This document shows, piece after piece, positions 1-7,725 of a stretch of 13,408 nucleotides of DNA (position 1 is its first letter; each line of letters starts with the position of its first letter). Below the pieces are notes generated by a model. It was not told the origin of the DNA. It searched no databases and worked only from the letters and a program-made list of their open reading frames with translations. The stretch comes from Chlorobium sp. (GTDB taxonomy: Bacteria; Bacteroidota; Chlorobiia; Chlorobiales; Chlorobiaceae), in assembly GCA_026193435.1 (NCBI GenBank), contig JAPHUN010000232.1:1-13408 (forward strand), given 5' to 3'. The position numbers were made by a program, and so were the translations under genes.

Positions 1-941
1 ACCATACCGACAGTATGCGTAGCATCACCAAAGACAAACGCGCGTTTACCGCTGAAACTTTCCATATCTGCCGTGCGAGCAAACCATGGCACGCCACTCG
101 GGGCACTCAGGCCGTCGAGTGAGAAATCGGTCAACGGCGGCATTTCAATGGCAGGCAGGCCTTTTTCAGCAGCAATGACGTTCAATAATTCAAGAAGATC
201 CTTTATCCAGTCAAGTGTCGGGTTTACCCCCATCGGGATACCCTGAAGTGACGGCATACCGAACTTTTCACGAAGATGATGCGCGGCACCCGGCCCCATT
301 TCATGGTAGGGAACAACATTAACCCATCCTGCGGGCAAATTGCGGATATCTTCGATGCTTGCGCCCCAGGGAGCGACGACATTCACTTCAATGCCGAGCG
401 TCTTGAGAATCCGGCGCAGGCTGATGAGATCTGAACGCAGATGAAAACCAAGAGAGGTGAAACCCAGAAGGTTCACACTGGGTTTGTCAGTCGTACTCTG
501 CTCAAGAGCATATCGCCTGACGAGTTCGGTAAACAATCCTTCAGCCGACTCGTGCTCCTGAACCCTGAAAGGATTGACATCATGAACCAGAATTTTCTCT
601 TTGTCGACACCTGAATGCATGGAAAGCTGACTGAGATCTTCCTGAAGAAGCGCGGTACTGCAGCTTGGAGCGACAACAATGACTTCGGGATGATAGTTTT
701 CTTCGACCTGCTGAAGCGTGCCGGGAAGACGTGATACACCACGTGCGAGATCCTGTCCTCTGACAACGCTGATGGAAAGTGCCGGAAACTCCGGTGTTCT
801 TTCCAGCATGGTGTAGGTTGCGGTTATATAATCGTCTCCCTGAGGGGCATGATAGACCGTATGCACATTCTTCATGCTGTTGGTGACACGGCTTAATCCA
901 TGAAGAGCCGTTCCCTCATAGAGCCAGAAAGCTAAGCGCAT
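1..941 (-). CDS. bchB: Light-independent protochlorophyllide reductase subunit B (partial, C-terminus missing)
   Basis: BchB pairs with BchN to form the catalytic component of dark-operative protochlorophyllide reductase, which reduces ring D of protochlorophyllide using electrons from the BchL iron protein. The frame starts at ATG 941 ([15 protein letters not shown], the usual BchB start) and stays open for 313 codons to the window edge. About 200 C-terminal residues are therefore missing. The motif [10 protein letters not shown] puts an aspartate at residue 36, the unusual aspartate ligand of the NB [4Fe-4S] cluster known from the Rhodobacter enzyme. Asp276 in SLDGLSAP probably matches the proposed catalytic aspartate (about 274 in Rhodobacter); that alignment is by eye. 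[10 protein letters not shown] (91-100) is a further family motif. The gene lies 50 bp after bchN, so co-transcription is likely. No Shine-Dalgarno sequence sits at normal spacing: the nearest, AAGGAA, is over 20 bases upstream. Confidence 0.96.
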   Translation of the reverse strand, partial: MRLAFWLYEGTALHGLSRVTNSMKNVHTVYHAPQGDDYITATYTMLERTPEFPALSISVVRGQDLARGVSRLPGTLQQVEENYHPEVIVVAPSCSTALLQEDLSQLSMHSGVDKEKILVHDVNPFRVQEHESAEGLFTELVRRYALEQSTTDKPSVNLLGFTSLGFHLRSDLISLRRILKTLGIEVNVVAPWGASIEDIRNLPAGWVNVVPYHEMGPGAAHHLREKFGMPSLQGIPMGVNPTLDWIKDLLELLNVIAAEKGLPAIEMPPLTDFSLDGLSAPSGVPWFARTADMESFSGKRAFVFGDATHTVGM

Positions 942-991
942 TGTTTAAATCGTTTAATTTGCATTTCCTTGTAAACTTGCGGTTCTCCGTG

Positions 992-2254
992 CTACTCCGC
1001 ACTTGGCATGACACCCTTCAGCCATACTGATTCGTCAAATTCGGGAAGATGCTCCCTGCGCTGAAGAGGAGAAACAAACATGTTGGCGAGGGTAAACACT
1101 CCCGACCAGCTGTGAATCGGCATAAGCGTGAACTCCATACTCCATTTGACGATAAACCCGTTACCGACGAAAGGATTGGCTGTCATGAGAGAGGTGACGA
1201 TCAGGTCGGGTTTCTTCTGCTTGATATCCTGCAGCTGCCGGTGAAAATTCGGCTGTTCTACAACCCTGACGTCGTGAAGCGCTTCGAGCTCACGAGCATG
1301 AAATTTCTTGTTTATATAGGCGCTGCTGCACTCGAGAACATCGGCTCCCGCATTATGAAGAAAACGCGCAAGAGGCAATTCCATCATGGTGTCTGCCGTT
1401 AAAAAAACCTTCTTGCCTTTAAGCATGGCGACCTGAGAAGAAATCCGTTCCCACGCGGCCTTCTCTCTCTCTTTCAGATCCACCGTTATATCGAACATGG
1501 CGGCAAGATCTTCCCAGAAAACTCTGGTCCCCGTAGGTCCGAACGGAAAAAGTGAACGAAGTACTTTTGCTCCACGTTCACGGTTGAGTTTTGAGACGAC
1601 TCTCGAAAGATACGGCTGGATCGGGGCAAGCACCGTATCGGGCCCAATAGCCGGGAGCTGATCAAAACGGTTTTCGGGAAGGAAACCTTCCACCTTGATC
1701 CCCAGCTCTTCAGCTTCCGAACGAAGGTCGTCAGCAATGGAATCGTTAACCGAACCCACAAAGACCACACTTTTTTCCCCTGCGGGAGCTTCAGGACAGA
1801 ACGGCACCATAGACTGCAGTACAGAGTCTTCTGCCTGCGTAAAGTTATAGACGAGGCCGCTTGCAGGAACAAACAGTACCGGAACATCGGAGGTGCTGAG
1901 TGAGTGGGCAAGCCCTTTGAAGTCAACTTTCATGACTTCAGGAGTACATGAGGAAAGAAGAAAAATAACCGAAGGATGATGATCCGCCTTGATTTCAGCA
2001 ATAACATCTTCGAGATTCGGGTCCTGTCGGGAAAGATCACCCTCTTCCATCAGCGCGATGCCGAAACGGGGTTTGGCAAAAATCATCATACCAAGAGCGT
2101 TCTGAATAAAATGCGCGCAGGTATGTGTACCGAGAATCAGGAAAAAACTGTCCCGTATTTTCTGATACAGCCAGCCGACGCTGGCCAGACCGCAAAAGCT
2201 GTGGGTAACGTTGTCTTCTTTGATTATCTGCGTTGTGACCGGAACTGACGTCAT
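992..2254 (-). CDS. bchN: Light-independent protochlorophyllide reductase subunit N
   Basis: BchN is the other half of the NB component of dark-operative protochlorophyllide reductase, a nitrogenase MoFe-like complex of bacteriochlorophyll synthesis. The protein is 420 residues, full length for the family. Three cysteines, Cys21 ([12 protein letters not shown]), Cys46 ([13 protein letters not shown]) and Cys103 (LLSSCTPEV), have the order and approximate spacing of the three BchN cluster ligands; the fourth ligand comes from BchB. The C-terminal motif [15 protein letters not shown] is also typical. The ATG at 2254 follows AGGAGG with a 9-base spacer, which fixes the start. It is first in a bchN-bchB pair. 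A 131-bp gap with a small hairpin separates it from the upstream gene on the same strand, and that gap is a possible place for its own promoter. Confidence 0.97.
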   Translation of the reverse strand: MTSVPVTTQIIKEDNVTHSFCGLASVGWLYQKIRDSFFLILGTHTCAHFIQNALGMMIFAKPRFGIALMEEGDLSRQDPNLEDVIAEIKADHHPSVIFLLSSCTPEVMKVDFKGLAHSLSTSDVPVLFVPASGLVYNFTQAEDSVLQSMVPFCPEAPAGEKSVVFVGSVNDSIADDLRSEAEELGIKVEGFLPENRFDQLPAIGPDTVLAPIQPYLSRVVSKLNRERGAKVLRSLFPFGPTGTRVFWEDLAAMFDITVDLKEREKAAWERISSQVAMLKGKKVFLTADTMMELPLARFLHNAGADVLECSSAYINKKFHARELEALHDVRVVEQPNFHRQLQDIKQKKPDLIVTSLMTANPFVGNGFIVKWSMEFTLMPIHSWSGVFTLANMFVSPLQRREHLPEFDESVWLKGVMPSAE

Positions 2255-2263
2255 GAAGTCCTT

Positions 2264-2269
2264 CCTCCT
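2264..2269 (-). promoter_or_regulatory. Ribosome binding site of bchN
   Basis: AGGAGG on the minus strand lies 9 bases before the ATG at 2254. It is one of the strongest ribosome binding sites in the window and decides the bchN start. Confidence 0.75.
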
Positions 2270-2291
2270 CTTAATTGCTGCCGCCGCATCG

Positions 2292-2307
2292 TCACGACTT
2301 TTCGTGA
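2292..2307 (-). promoter_or_regulatory. Small hairpin in the bchN leader region
   Basis: TCACGA and TCGTGA form a perfect 6-bp stem with a 4-base loop, about 38 bases before the bchN start. An extra CG pair is possible outside a two-base bulge. No T run follows on the minus strand, so it does not look like an intrinsic terminator. It could be an operator half-site pair or an mRNA leader structure, or it could be chance. Its function is unknown. Confidence 0.3.
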
Positions 2308-2385
2308 TACGGCATAAGATACTGAACCGTCCAACTGAAAACGTAAAGTATGGAAGATAAGAATATTTTTATTAATCCTGTACTA

Positions 2386-2691
2386 TCATGACCGCGCCTT
2401 ATACCGCTCAACCGAAGCGACTTTATCACCGATTGATACCGTTTTGTCTCTCCTGTCATCGATTTTCATAACCGTATACACACGATCTGTCCCTGTCGCG
2501 AACAGGTGTTCATGCAAGCGCTCAGCTACGGCAAAAAGCTCAGTCGCTGAACCGCACACGGTTGTACCCATGTCAGTAAGACGATATTCGAGACCACTCT
2601 CCTGAAGAATAGCCTCAAGCTCCGCAACTCCCTTACCGAGTCCTTTTGAACTGTTGTCGAGCGGTATGACCGTAATGTCCATCAATGCCAT
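2386..2691 (-). CDS. MTH1187/DUF77-type thiamine-binding family protein
   Basis: This is a 101-residue protein that I recognise as the MTH1187 (DUF77) family, small cytoplasmic ferredoxin-like-fold proteins some of which bind thiamine or related pyrimidines. Family features seen are the opening strand MDITVIPLD, the segment GLEYRLTDMGTTVCG, and the late strand VYTVMKIDDRRDK. There is no signal peptide or membrane segment. The ATG at 2691 follows GGAAGG with a 4-base gap; a second Met at residue 4 is a possible alternative. It starts 31 bp after the purA stop on the same strand and is probably the last gene of engB-purA-this gene. No terminator hairpin is visible after it, so read-through into bchN is possible. 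The ligand cannot be read from the sequence. Confidence 0.8.
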   Translation of the reverse strand: MALMDITVIPLDNSSKGLGKGVAELEAILQESGLEYRLTDMGTTVCGSATELFAVAERLHEHLFATGTDRVYTVMKIDDRRDKTVSIGDKVASVERYKARS

Positions 2692-2722
2692 TATACCTTC
2701 CTTAAAAATTCAGAGCAAAAGA

Positions 2723-4012
2723 CTATCTGAATACCGTTTCATCCCTTCCGGGACCAACGGAAATAAAGGTAACCGGAACGCCGAGTTCATCCTCGAGAAA
2801 ACCGATAAACTCCTTTGTTTCAGCATGCAGCTCATCGAATGACTGCGCTGCCGCATTGGAAGCGTTCCACCCTTTGAAGGTTTTATATACCGGCGTTACC
2901 CGGCTAAGCCTCTGATCATCTGTGGGGAATTCCGTAATCTCCCTGCCGTCAAGCATGTAGGAGGTACAGACACTGATCTCTCCGAATACATCGAGAACAT
3001 CCAGTTTCGTAAGCGCGATCTCCGTAACGCCGTTGATAATGAGTGAGTAGCGAAGCGCGACAAGGTCGAGCCATCCGCACCTGCGTTTCCTACCGGTCGT
3101 CGCTCCGAACTCATTACCGACCTTACCCAGTTTCTCTCCGGTTTCATCATGAAGTTCAGTGGGAAACGCTCCGTTACCTACGCGAGTCATATACGCCTTG
3201 ACCACCCCGATCACGTTTCTGATGTAGTTCGGCGCGATACCGGAGCCGGTAGATGCTCCTCCTGATGTCGGGTTTGACGATGTCACATAGGGATAGGTGC
3301 CATGGTCAACATCCAGCAGACATCCCTGCGCGCCTTCAAGCAGCACGGTTTTTCCCTGACGAAGCGCTTTGTTCAACAGGAGCTGGGTATTGGTAACGTA
3401 AGGATTGATAATCTTGTCAAACTCCGAGTACTCCCGAACCATCGTATCGACATCGATCTCATCGGAACCATAAATGTTCCTGATCAGTTTGTTTTTCGCT
3501 TCAAGATTGGCCCGCAGTTTTTCTTCAAGCACTTCGGGATGGAGCAGGTCTACAACACGTATACCTTTTCGGGCGAACTTGTCTTCATAGCTCGGGCCGA
3601 TGCCACGGCCGGTCGTTCCGATTTTTTTCTTATTCTGGGCTGTCTCGTGAAGTGAATCGAGCAGCTTGTGATAGGGCATGATCAGATGAGCATTATGACT
3701 GATAAACAGCCTGCCTTTCACGTCGTAACCAAGCGCTTCAACCTGCCGTATTTCGTCAAGAAGCGCGTTAGGATCTATGACGACGCCGTTTCCGATGACG
3801 CAGGTGCAGCCTTCATGAAAAACCCCGGAAGGGATGAGATGAAGAACGACCGTCTTGTTGTCGAAGCAGATAGTATGTCCCGCATTCGCACCGCCCTGAT
3901 AGCGGGCGACAACATCGAACTTTGAAGACAAAAAGTCTACAAGTTTACCTTTCCCCTCGTCACCGAACTGGGTGCCGACAATAACTGTTGCTGAAGCAGA
4001 CTGCTGATCCAT
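2723..4012 (-). CDS. purA: Adenylosuccinate synthetase
   Basis: PurA joins IMP and aspartate using GTP to form adenylosuccinate, the first step from IMP to AMP, in the cytoplasm. The 429-residue protein is normal length and carries the signatures in order: the N-terminal GTP loop GTQFGDEGKGK, GGANAGHT, GRGIGPSYEDK, GAQGCLLDVDHGTYP followed by VTSSNPT, the TGRKRRCGW segment, and LTKLDVLD near the guanine-binding site. I chose ATG 4012 (MDQQSASATVIVG). The frame is open further, to a TTG at 4063, but that would add 17 residues not expected in the family and would overlap the end of engB. From 4012 there is a 31-bp gap to engB and only a weak purine-rich stretch (GAAAG) as ribosome binding site. 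Likely co-transcribed with engB and the thiamine-binding family gene. Confidence 0.96.
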   Translation of the reverse strand: MDQQSASATVIVGTQFGDEGKGKLVDFLSSKFDVVARYQGGANAGHTICFDNKTVVLHLIPSGVFHEGCTCVIGNGVVIDPNALLDEIRQVEALGYDVKGRLFISHNAHLIMPYHKLLDSLHETAQNKKKIGTTGRGIGPSYEDKFARKGIRVVDLLHPEVLEEKLRANLEAKNKLIRNIYGSDEIDVDTMVREYSEFDKIINPYVTNTQLLLNKALRQGKTVLLEGAQGCLLDVDHGTYPYVTSSNPTSGGASTGSGIAPNYIRNVIGVVKAYMTRVGNGAFPTELHDETGEKLGKVGNEFGATTGRKRRCGWLDLVALRYSLIINGVTEIALTKLDVLDVFGEISVCTSYMLDGREITEFPTDDQRLSRVTPVYKTFKGWNASNAAAQSFDELHAETKEFIGFLEDELGVPVTFISVGPGRDETVFR

Positions 4013-4043
4013 GGTTGTTTTTTCTTTCACTGCAATTCTTTTT

Positions 4044-4622
4044 TTAGCCTGTATACCTGGCAATTTGTTCTAAAAGCTCCTCTTTTCCCTGCCCGGAAAT
4101 AGCCGAGTAATTTACTATAAATTTGGATTTCAACGAGTAACTTTTCACTGCGAGCCTCGCTGCAGCTTTAGCCTGCTGTTTCAGCTTGTCGTATTTTGTC
4201 AGCACAACGCCGTATGGGCGGCCGCACTGTTCCAGAAACTCCGCCATAAGATGATCGGACTCCATATCGGGATGACGGGAATCTATGAGCAGAACCACGA
4301 GATTGATGCTGTCCCTTGTGCTGACATATTGGCTGAGCAGTTTTCCCCACTCATACTTCTTGCCTTTATCCACTTTTGCATAACCGTATCCTGGCAGGTC
4401 GACAAAATAACAGCTCTCGTTTATCACGAAATAGTTGATGAGCTGTGTTTTTCCAGGCGTTGAACTGGTTTTTGCAAGTCCTTTCCTGGCCGTCAACGAA
4501 TTGAGCAGGGTTGATTTACCGACGTTCGATCTTCCAACAAAGACAATTTCAGGCAATTGCTCTTTCGGAAGATGATCAATGGCTGAAACACTTTTATAAA
4601 ACGTTGCGTTTCGTATTTTCAT
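4044..4622 (-). CDS. engB: Ribosome biogenesis GTPase EngB (YsxC/YihA)
   Basis: This is a 192-residue TRAFAC-class GTPase of the EngB/YsxC family, which acts in large ribosomal subunit assembly in the cytoplasm. The G motifs are complete and in order: G1 GRSNVGKST at about residues 30-38, the switch I region [13 protein letters not shown]3 DLPGYG, G4 TKYDK and G5 YSAISGQG. Its length is normal for the family. The ATG at 4622 lacks an obvious Shine-Dalgarno sequence. It is the first gene of the engB-purA-thiamine-binding group and is divergent from cysS, with 157 bp between the two starts. That spacer must hold the promoters for both directions, but I could not pick one with confidence. Confidence 0.96.
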   Translation of the reverse strand: MKIRNATFYKSVSAIDHLPKEQLPEIVFVGRSNVGKSTLLNSLTARKGLAKTSSTPGKTQLINYFVINESCYFVDLPGYGYAKVDKGKKYEWGKLLSQYVSTRDSINLVVLLIDSRHPDMESDHLMAEFLEQCGRPYGVVLTKYDKLKQQAKAAARLAVKSYSLKSKFIVNYSAISGQGKEELLEQIARYTG

Positions 4623-4779
4623 GTCAGAGCAATAACTATATCAGAGAGAGGCTGGAGAGCAGCGATCGGAGTTGGAGTTCGTTCTTCAAGACCGGATAAG
4701 CAACTTATTGTTAAAGCTAAACACCTCGCACCAAAAACCAAAATGTTTAACTTCCCTTATAACGCTCAATCGATCAACC

Positions 4780-6234
4780 ATGGCCCTGCACATATACAAT
4801 TCACTCAGCCGCCAGAAAGAAGAATTTATTCCCCTTCACGAAAAAATCGCATCTGTCTATGTCTGCGGCCCAACCGTATACGGCCATGCTCATCTGGGAC
4901 ATGCCAAAAGTTATGTCTCGTTCGATGTTGCCGTTAAATGGCTCCGCCACCTCGGATACAGCGTCACCTATATCCAGAATATCACTGATGTCGGTCATCT
5001 TACTGATGATGCTGACGAAGGGGAAGACAAAATAGCCCGACAGGCACGTCTGGAGAAAACCGATCCCATGGAGATCGCCCAGTACTATACCCGAAGCTAC
5101 TATGACGATATGGACCGGCTCGGAGTGGACAGGCCCAATATCGCGCCGACAGCAACCGGGCACATACCTGAACAGATTGCGCTGATAGAAAAACTGATTG
5201 AGAAAGGCCACGCATACGAGGTCAACGGTAATGTCTATTTCTCTGTATCGTCGTTTCCTGATTATGGCAAACTCTCAGGCAGAACGGATCAGGAAGCCCA
5301 GCATTCAGGTGTCAGGGTGGAATCACGAAGTGAAAAACATCATCCCGCAGACTTTGCCCTCTGGAAAAAAGCGGATGCAGGCCACATTATGAAGTGGAAT
5401 TCTCCCTGGAGTACCGGTTTTCCGGGATGGCATACTGAATGCTCTGCAATGGCCATGAAATATCTGGGAGAAACCATAGATATTCACGGAGGCGGCATGG
5501 AGAACAAGTTTCCACACCATGAGTGCGAAATTGCGCAATCAGAAGCAGCTACAGACAAACCCTATGTCCGCTACTGGATGCATAATAACATGGTGACGGT
5601 AAATGGAACAAAAATGGGGAAATCCCTGAAAAACTCCGTGAACCTTAAAGATCTCTTCACCACTGTCCCCCCGATCGTCATACGATTCTTTATTCTGCAG
5701 TCCCATTACCGTTCATCCCTTGACTTTTCTGAGACGGCTATCCGTGCTTCCCGAACCGGGCTTGAAAAGCTTCAGGAGACATGGCATGCGCTACTCGCTG
5801 CAACTCCGGGCAGCGAAAAACTCGACACTGCTGCCTTTGAAAAGAGGTTTGCAGATGCCATGAATGATGATTTCAATACACCTATTGCCATTTCCGTACT
5901 CTTCGACCTTGCCAAAGCGGTAAATACGGCATTGAACAGCGGACAGGGGCTTTCAGAAGCCTCTCTCAACTCGTGCAGAAAAATCTTTGCCGCCTATGGC
6001 TGCGATATTCTTGGCATTCTCGACGCTGCTGACACCGGGAAGAGCGGAGACAAAACGGCGGGAAAAGAGGTTCTCGGCAACGTTGTATCGATATTGCTCG
6101 ATCTTCGTAAACAGGCAAGGGAAAACAGGGATTTCGCGCTCAGCGACCTGATTCGCGACAGACTCGCAGATTCCGGAGTCACCGTGAAAGATACCAGGGA
6201 CGGCACCGAATGGAGCATCTCTCAAAACACTTGA
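4780..6234 (+). CDS. cysS: Cysteinyl-tRNA synthetase
   Basis: This class I aminoacyl-tRNA synthetase attaches cysteine to tRNA-Cys. The 484-residue protein has the HIGH-type motif HLGH at 38-41 (in PTVYGHAHLGHAK) and the KMSKS-type loop as KMGKS at 278-282. The zinc ligands are Cys29, Cys221, His246 and Glu250; the last three have the same spacing as Cys209, His234 and Glu238 of E. coli. The DALR-type anticodon-recognition region follows (MNDDFNTPIAISVLFDL). The start is the ATG at 4780 (MALHIYNSL), which matches the family N-terminus. The frame is open back to 4672, but those 36 extra codons are not synthetase-like. It is divergent from engB and convergent with the ManC-like gene. No strong ribosome binding site is visible. 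Confidence 0.97.
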   Translation: MALHIYNSLSRQKEEFIPLHEKIASVYVCGPTVYGHAHLGHAKSYVSFDVAVKWLRHLGYSVTYIQNITDVGHLTDDADEGEDKIARQARLEKTDPMEIAQYYTRSYYDDMDRLGVDRPNIAPTATGHIPEQIALIEKLIEKGHAYEVNGNVYFSVSSFPDYGKLSGRTDQEAQHSGVRVESRSEKHHPADFALWKKADAGHIMKWNSPWSTGFPGWHTECSAMAMKYLGETIDIHGGGMENKFPHHECEIAQSEAATDKPYVRYWMHNNMVTVNGTKMGKSLKNSVNLKDLFTTVPPIVIRFFILQSHYRSSLDFSETAIRASRTGLEKLQETWHALLAATPGSEKLDTAAFEKRFADAMNDDFNTPIAISVLFDLAKAVNTALNSGQGLSEASLNSCRKIFAAYGCDILGILDAADTGKSGDKTAGKEVLGNVVSILLDLRKQARENRDFALSDLIRDRLADSGVTVKDTRDGTEWSISQNT

Positions 6235-6458
6235 GCTGTTTTCTGCTGGTCATGGACAGTATGAGCGCTGACTTTCTTTCCCGTCATTCCCGTGTTTTTT
6301 TCCCCAGTCATTCCCGTGCCTGACACGGGAATCCATTCCTGCCCTCACACTCATGTGGATACCGGATCACCCTGTGTACCATCCTTTTTTATTACACGGG
6401 GTAAAATCTGAGCATCTATTTCACGGGACGGCATGACGGCTATACTCGTAATCAATCA
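6235..6458. other. Gene-free convergent intergenic region with palindromic repeats
   Basis: These 224 bp lie between the stops of cysS (plus) and the ManC-like gene (minus). No convincing reading frame is present. The region carries a repeated ATTCCCGTG word, its inverse, and further CACGGG words at 6395-6400 and 6422-6427, the latter followed by ATGACGG at 6433-6439. The composition suggests a dispersed intergenic repeat or the remnant of a small non-coding insertion. Confidence 0.5.
6283..6332. repeat. Direct and inverted GTCATTCCCGTG repeat
   Basis: GTCATTCCCGTG occurs at 6283-6294 and again at 6307-6318, exactly 24 bp apart. The second copy forms a perfect 9-bp stem, ATTCCCGTG (6310-6318) with CACGGGAAT (6324-6332), around a 5-base loop. 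Neither strand has a T run after the stem, so it is a poor intrinsic terminator. This type of palindrome (GTCATTCCCG...CGGGAATCC) is common as a dispersed intergenic repeat in bacterial genomes; that part is prior knowledge and copy number here cannot be checked. Confidence 0.6.
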
Positions 6459-7574
6459 TCAGAGATAGTCCTCAAGCCCCTCCCTGCGCAATATCTCCAC
6501 CACCTTCCGCACATCCTTAGCATGGCCCTTTCGGCAGATGAGCAGAGCATCTTCAGTATCGATAACAATAATATTTTCAAGTCCGACAACGGCCACCGCT
6601 TTTTTCCCGGCTTTTTTAATGAAGTTGTTCGCTGTATCAACCTCGACAAGATTGAAAGCCTGACTTTCCGGAAGCTCACCATGCCCCCTGTCGATCTTGA
6701 GAACGTCATCCCAGTTGCCTAAATCGGTCCAGCCGAAACTTCCGGCAAGCATGCAGACGGATTCGGCCTTTTCCATAATTCCATAAGCAATCGATACGGG
6801 ATGAATCCAGCTGTAAACGTCCTCGATTACGGCATATTCCCTGTCTGAACCGATAGCATCATAGATACATTGGAGATCCTTGAACAAATCGGGCATGGAA
6901 CGTTCAAACTCTCTACGGATTGCATCTATATGCCAGAAAAATATGCCGCTGTTCCAATAAAAATCTCCGCTATCGATAAACTCTTGGGCTGTTTTGCTAT
7001 CAGGTTTTTCTGCAAAGGCCCTGACGGTAAACAGAGTAGTGGAATTGTCAGGCAAAATACCATCATCCTCCCGAGGTTTGTCTATCTGAATGTATCCGTA
7101 TTCCGGCTCCGGACGGTCAGGGGGAATACCGACTGTAACAATACTCTCTCTGTCCCCTGCAACAGCCACACCGGCATTGAGTATTGCGCTGAACGCAAGC
7201 TCGTCAAGAACGAAAAGATCAGCGGGTACAGCGATCATGATCGCATCAGGGTCAATTTTGCTTAGAAACGCCGTTGCGATAGCGATACACGGTGCCGTAT
7301 CCCGCGCAACCGGCTCGACAAGGATATTCTTGGCAGGAAACCATGGAAGCGCTAGACGCATCATCTTCTTGCCCTGAGGGTTTGTTACCACATAGATATT
7401 CTCAGGCAGAACAGATTCCCGCATGCGCATAATAACGGACTCTATCATCGTCCCGCCGCCGAATACATCAACGAACTGTTTAGGCTTTTTCTTTCTTGAA
7501 TAGGGCCACAACATCAATCCGCTCGTTCCACCGGCCATAATCACCGCATACACATGCTTTTCCGGCAACTCCAT
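6459..7574 (-). CDS. Mannose-1-phosphate guanylyltransferase-like protein, divergent signature
   Basis: The 371-residue protein has the fold and motifs of the mannose-1-phosphate guanylyltransferases (ManC N-terminal type), which make GDP-mannose from GTP and mannose 1-phosphate for glycans. Matching parts are AVIMAGG (10-16), LWPYSR and PKQF (22-34), VEPVARDTAPCIAIA (86-100), VPAD (116-119), AFAEKPD (186-192), FYWNSGIFFW (205-214) and GWTDLGNWD (281-289). The length fits the single-domain form without a C-terminal phosphomannose isomerase cupin. Odd points: the signature loop reads AGGTSGLMLWP, one residue longer than AGGxGxRLWP and without its arginine; the usual His after PAD is Leu120; and the usual SIDYxxMEK is SIAYGIMEK. 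It may be active, altered in substrate, or weakened. The ATG at 7574 is chosen over a TTG one codon upstream; no good ribosome binding site is seen. It is convergent with cysS and divergent from rsmG. Confidence 0.8.
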   Translation of the reverse strand: MELPEKHVYAVIMAGGTSGLMLWPYSRKKKPKQFVDVFGGGTMIESVIMRMRESVLPENIYVVTNPQGKKMMRLALPWFPAKNILVEPVARDTAPCIAIATAFLSKIDPDAIMIAVPADLFVLDELAFSAILNAGVAVAGDRESIVTVGIPPDRPEPEYGYIQIDKPREDDGILPDNSTTLFTVRAFAEKPDSKTAQEFIDSGDFYWNSGIFFWHIDAIRREFERSMPDLFKDLQCIYDAIGSDREYAVIEDVYSWIHPVSIAYGIMEKAESVCMLAGSFGWTDLGNWDDVLKIDRGHGELPESQAFNLVEVDTANNFIKKAGKKAVAVVGLENIIVIDTEDALLICRKGHAKDVRKVVEILRREGLEDYL

Positions 7575-7648
7575 CAATCAAGTATTTATATTTCTTCCTG
7601 ATAAGTGCAATAAAATATTTCGCGCTCTCCCTTCAGTATTGGAATTCA

Positions 7649-7666
7649 TACATTATACATAATGTA
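7649..7666. promoter_or_regulatory. AT-rich 18-bp palindrome in the divergent spacer
   Basis: TACATTAT, a 2-base spacer and ATAATGTA form a perfect inverted repeat with 8-bp arms. It is roughly midway in the 151-bp gap between the divergent starts of the ManC-like gene (7574) and rsmG (7726). The size and position fit a dimeric repressor or activator site, or overlapping -10-like TATAAT-type sequences for both directions. No regulator is identified. Confidence 0.4.
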
Positions 7667-7725
7667 ACGTTCTTTCGAGGTGATCGAAAAGATACTGTTA
7701 ACAATACCTTCATGATGCCGTCTGA

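Noticed and set aside
473..766. 97-codon open frame inside bchB
   Set aside because: It is in a different frame of a clearly coding gene; the bchB frame is unbroken across it.
4013..4063. Upstream TTG start for purA adding 17 residues
   Set aside because: The added residues are not family sequence and the extension would overlap engB; ATG 4012 gives the expected N-terminus.
4672..4779. N-terminal extension of cysS
   Set aside because: The 36 extra codons do not look like synthetase sequence; ATG 4780 matches the family start.
6310..6332. Hairpin as an intrinsic terminator for cysS or the ManC-like gene
   Set aside because: No T run follows the stem on either strand, so it is listed as a repeat only.
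6452..6709. 85-codon open frame on the minus strand as a separate gene or frameshift of the ManC-like gene
   Set aside because: It is in another frame inside the intact ManC-like gene and has no family features.
7500..7540. Frameshift as the explanation for the odd ManC signature
   Set aside because: Reading neighbouring frames does not restore AGGxGxRLWP, and the same frame resumes the family sequence on both sides.
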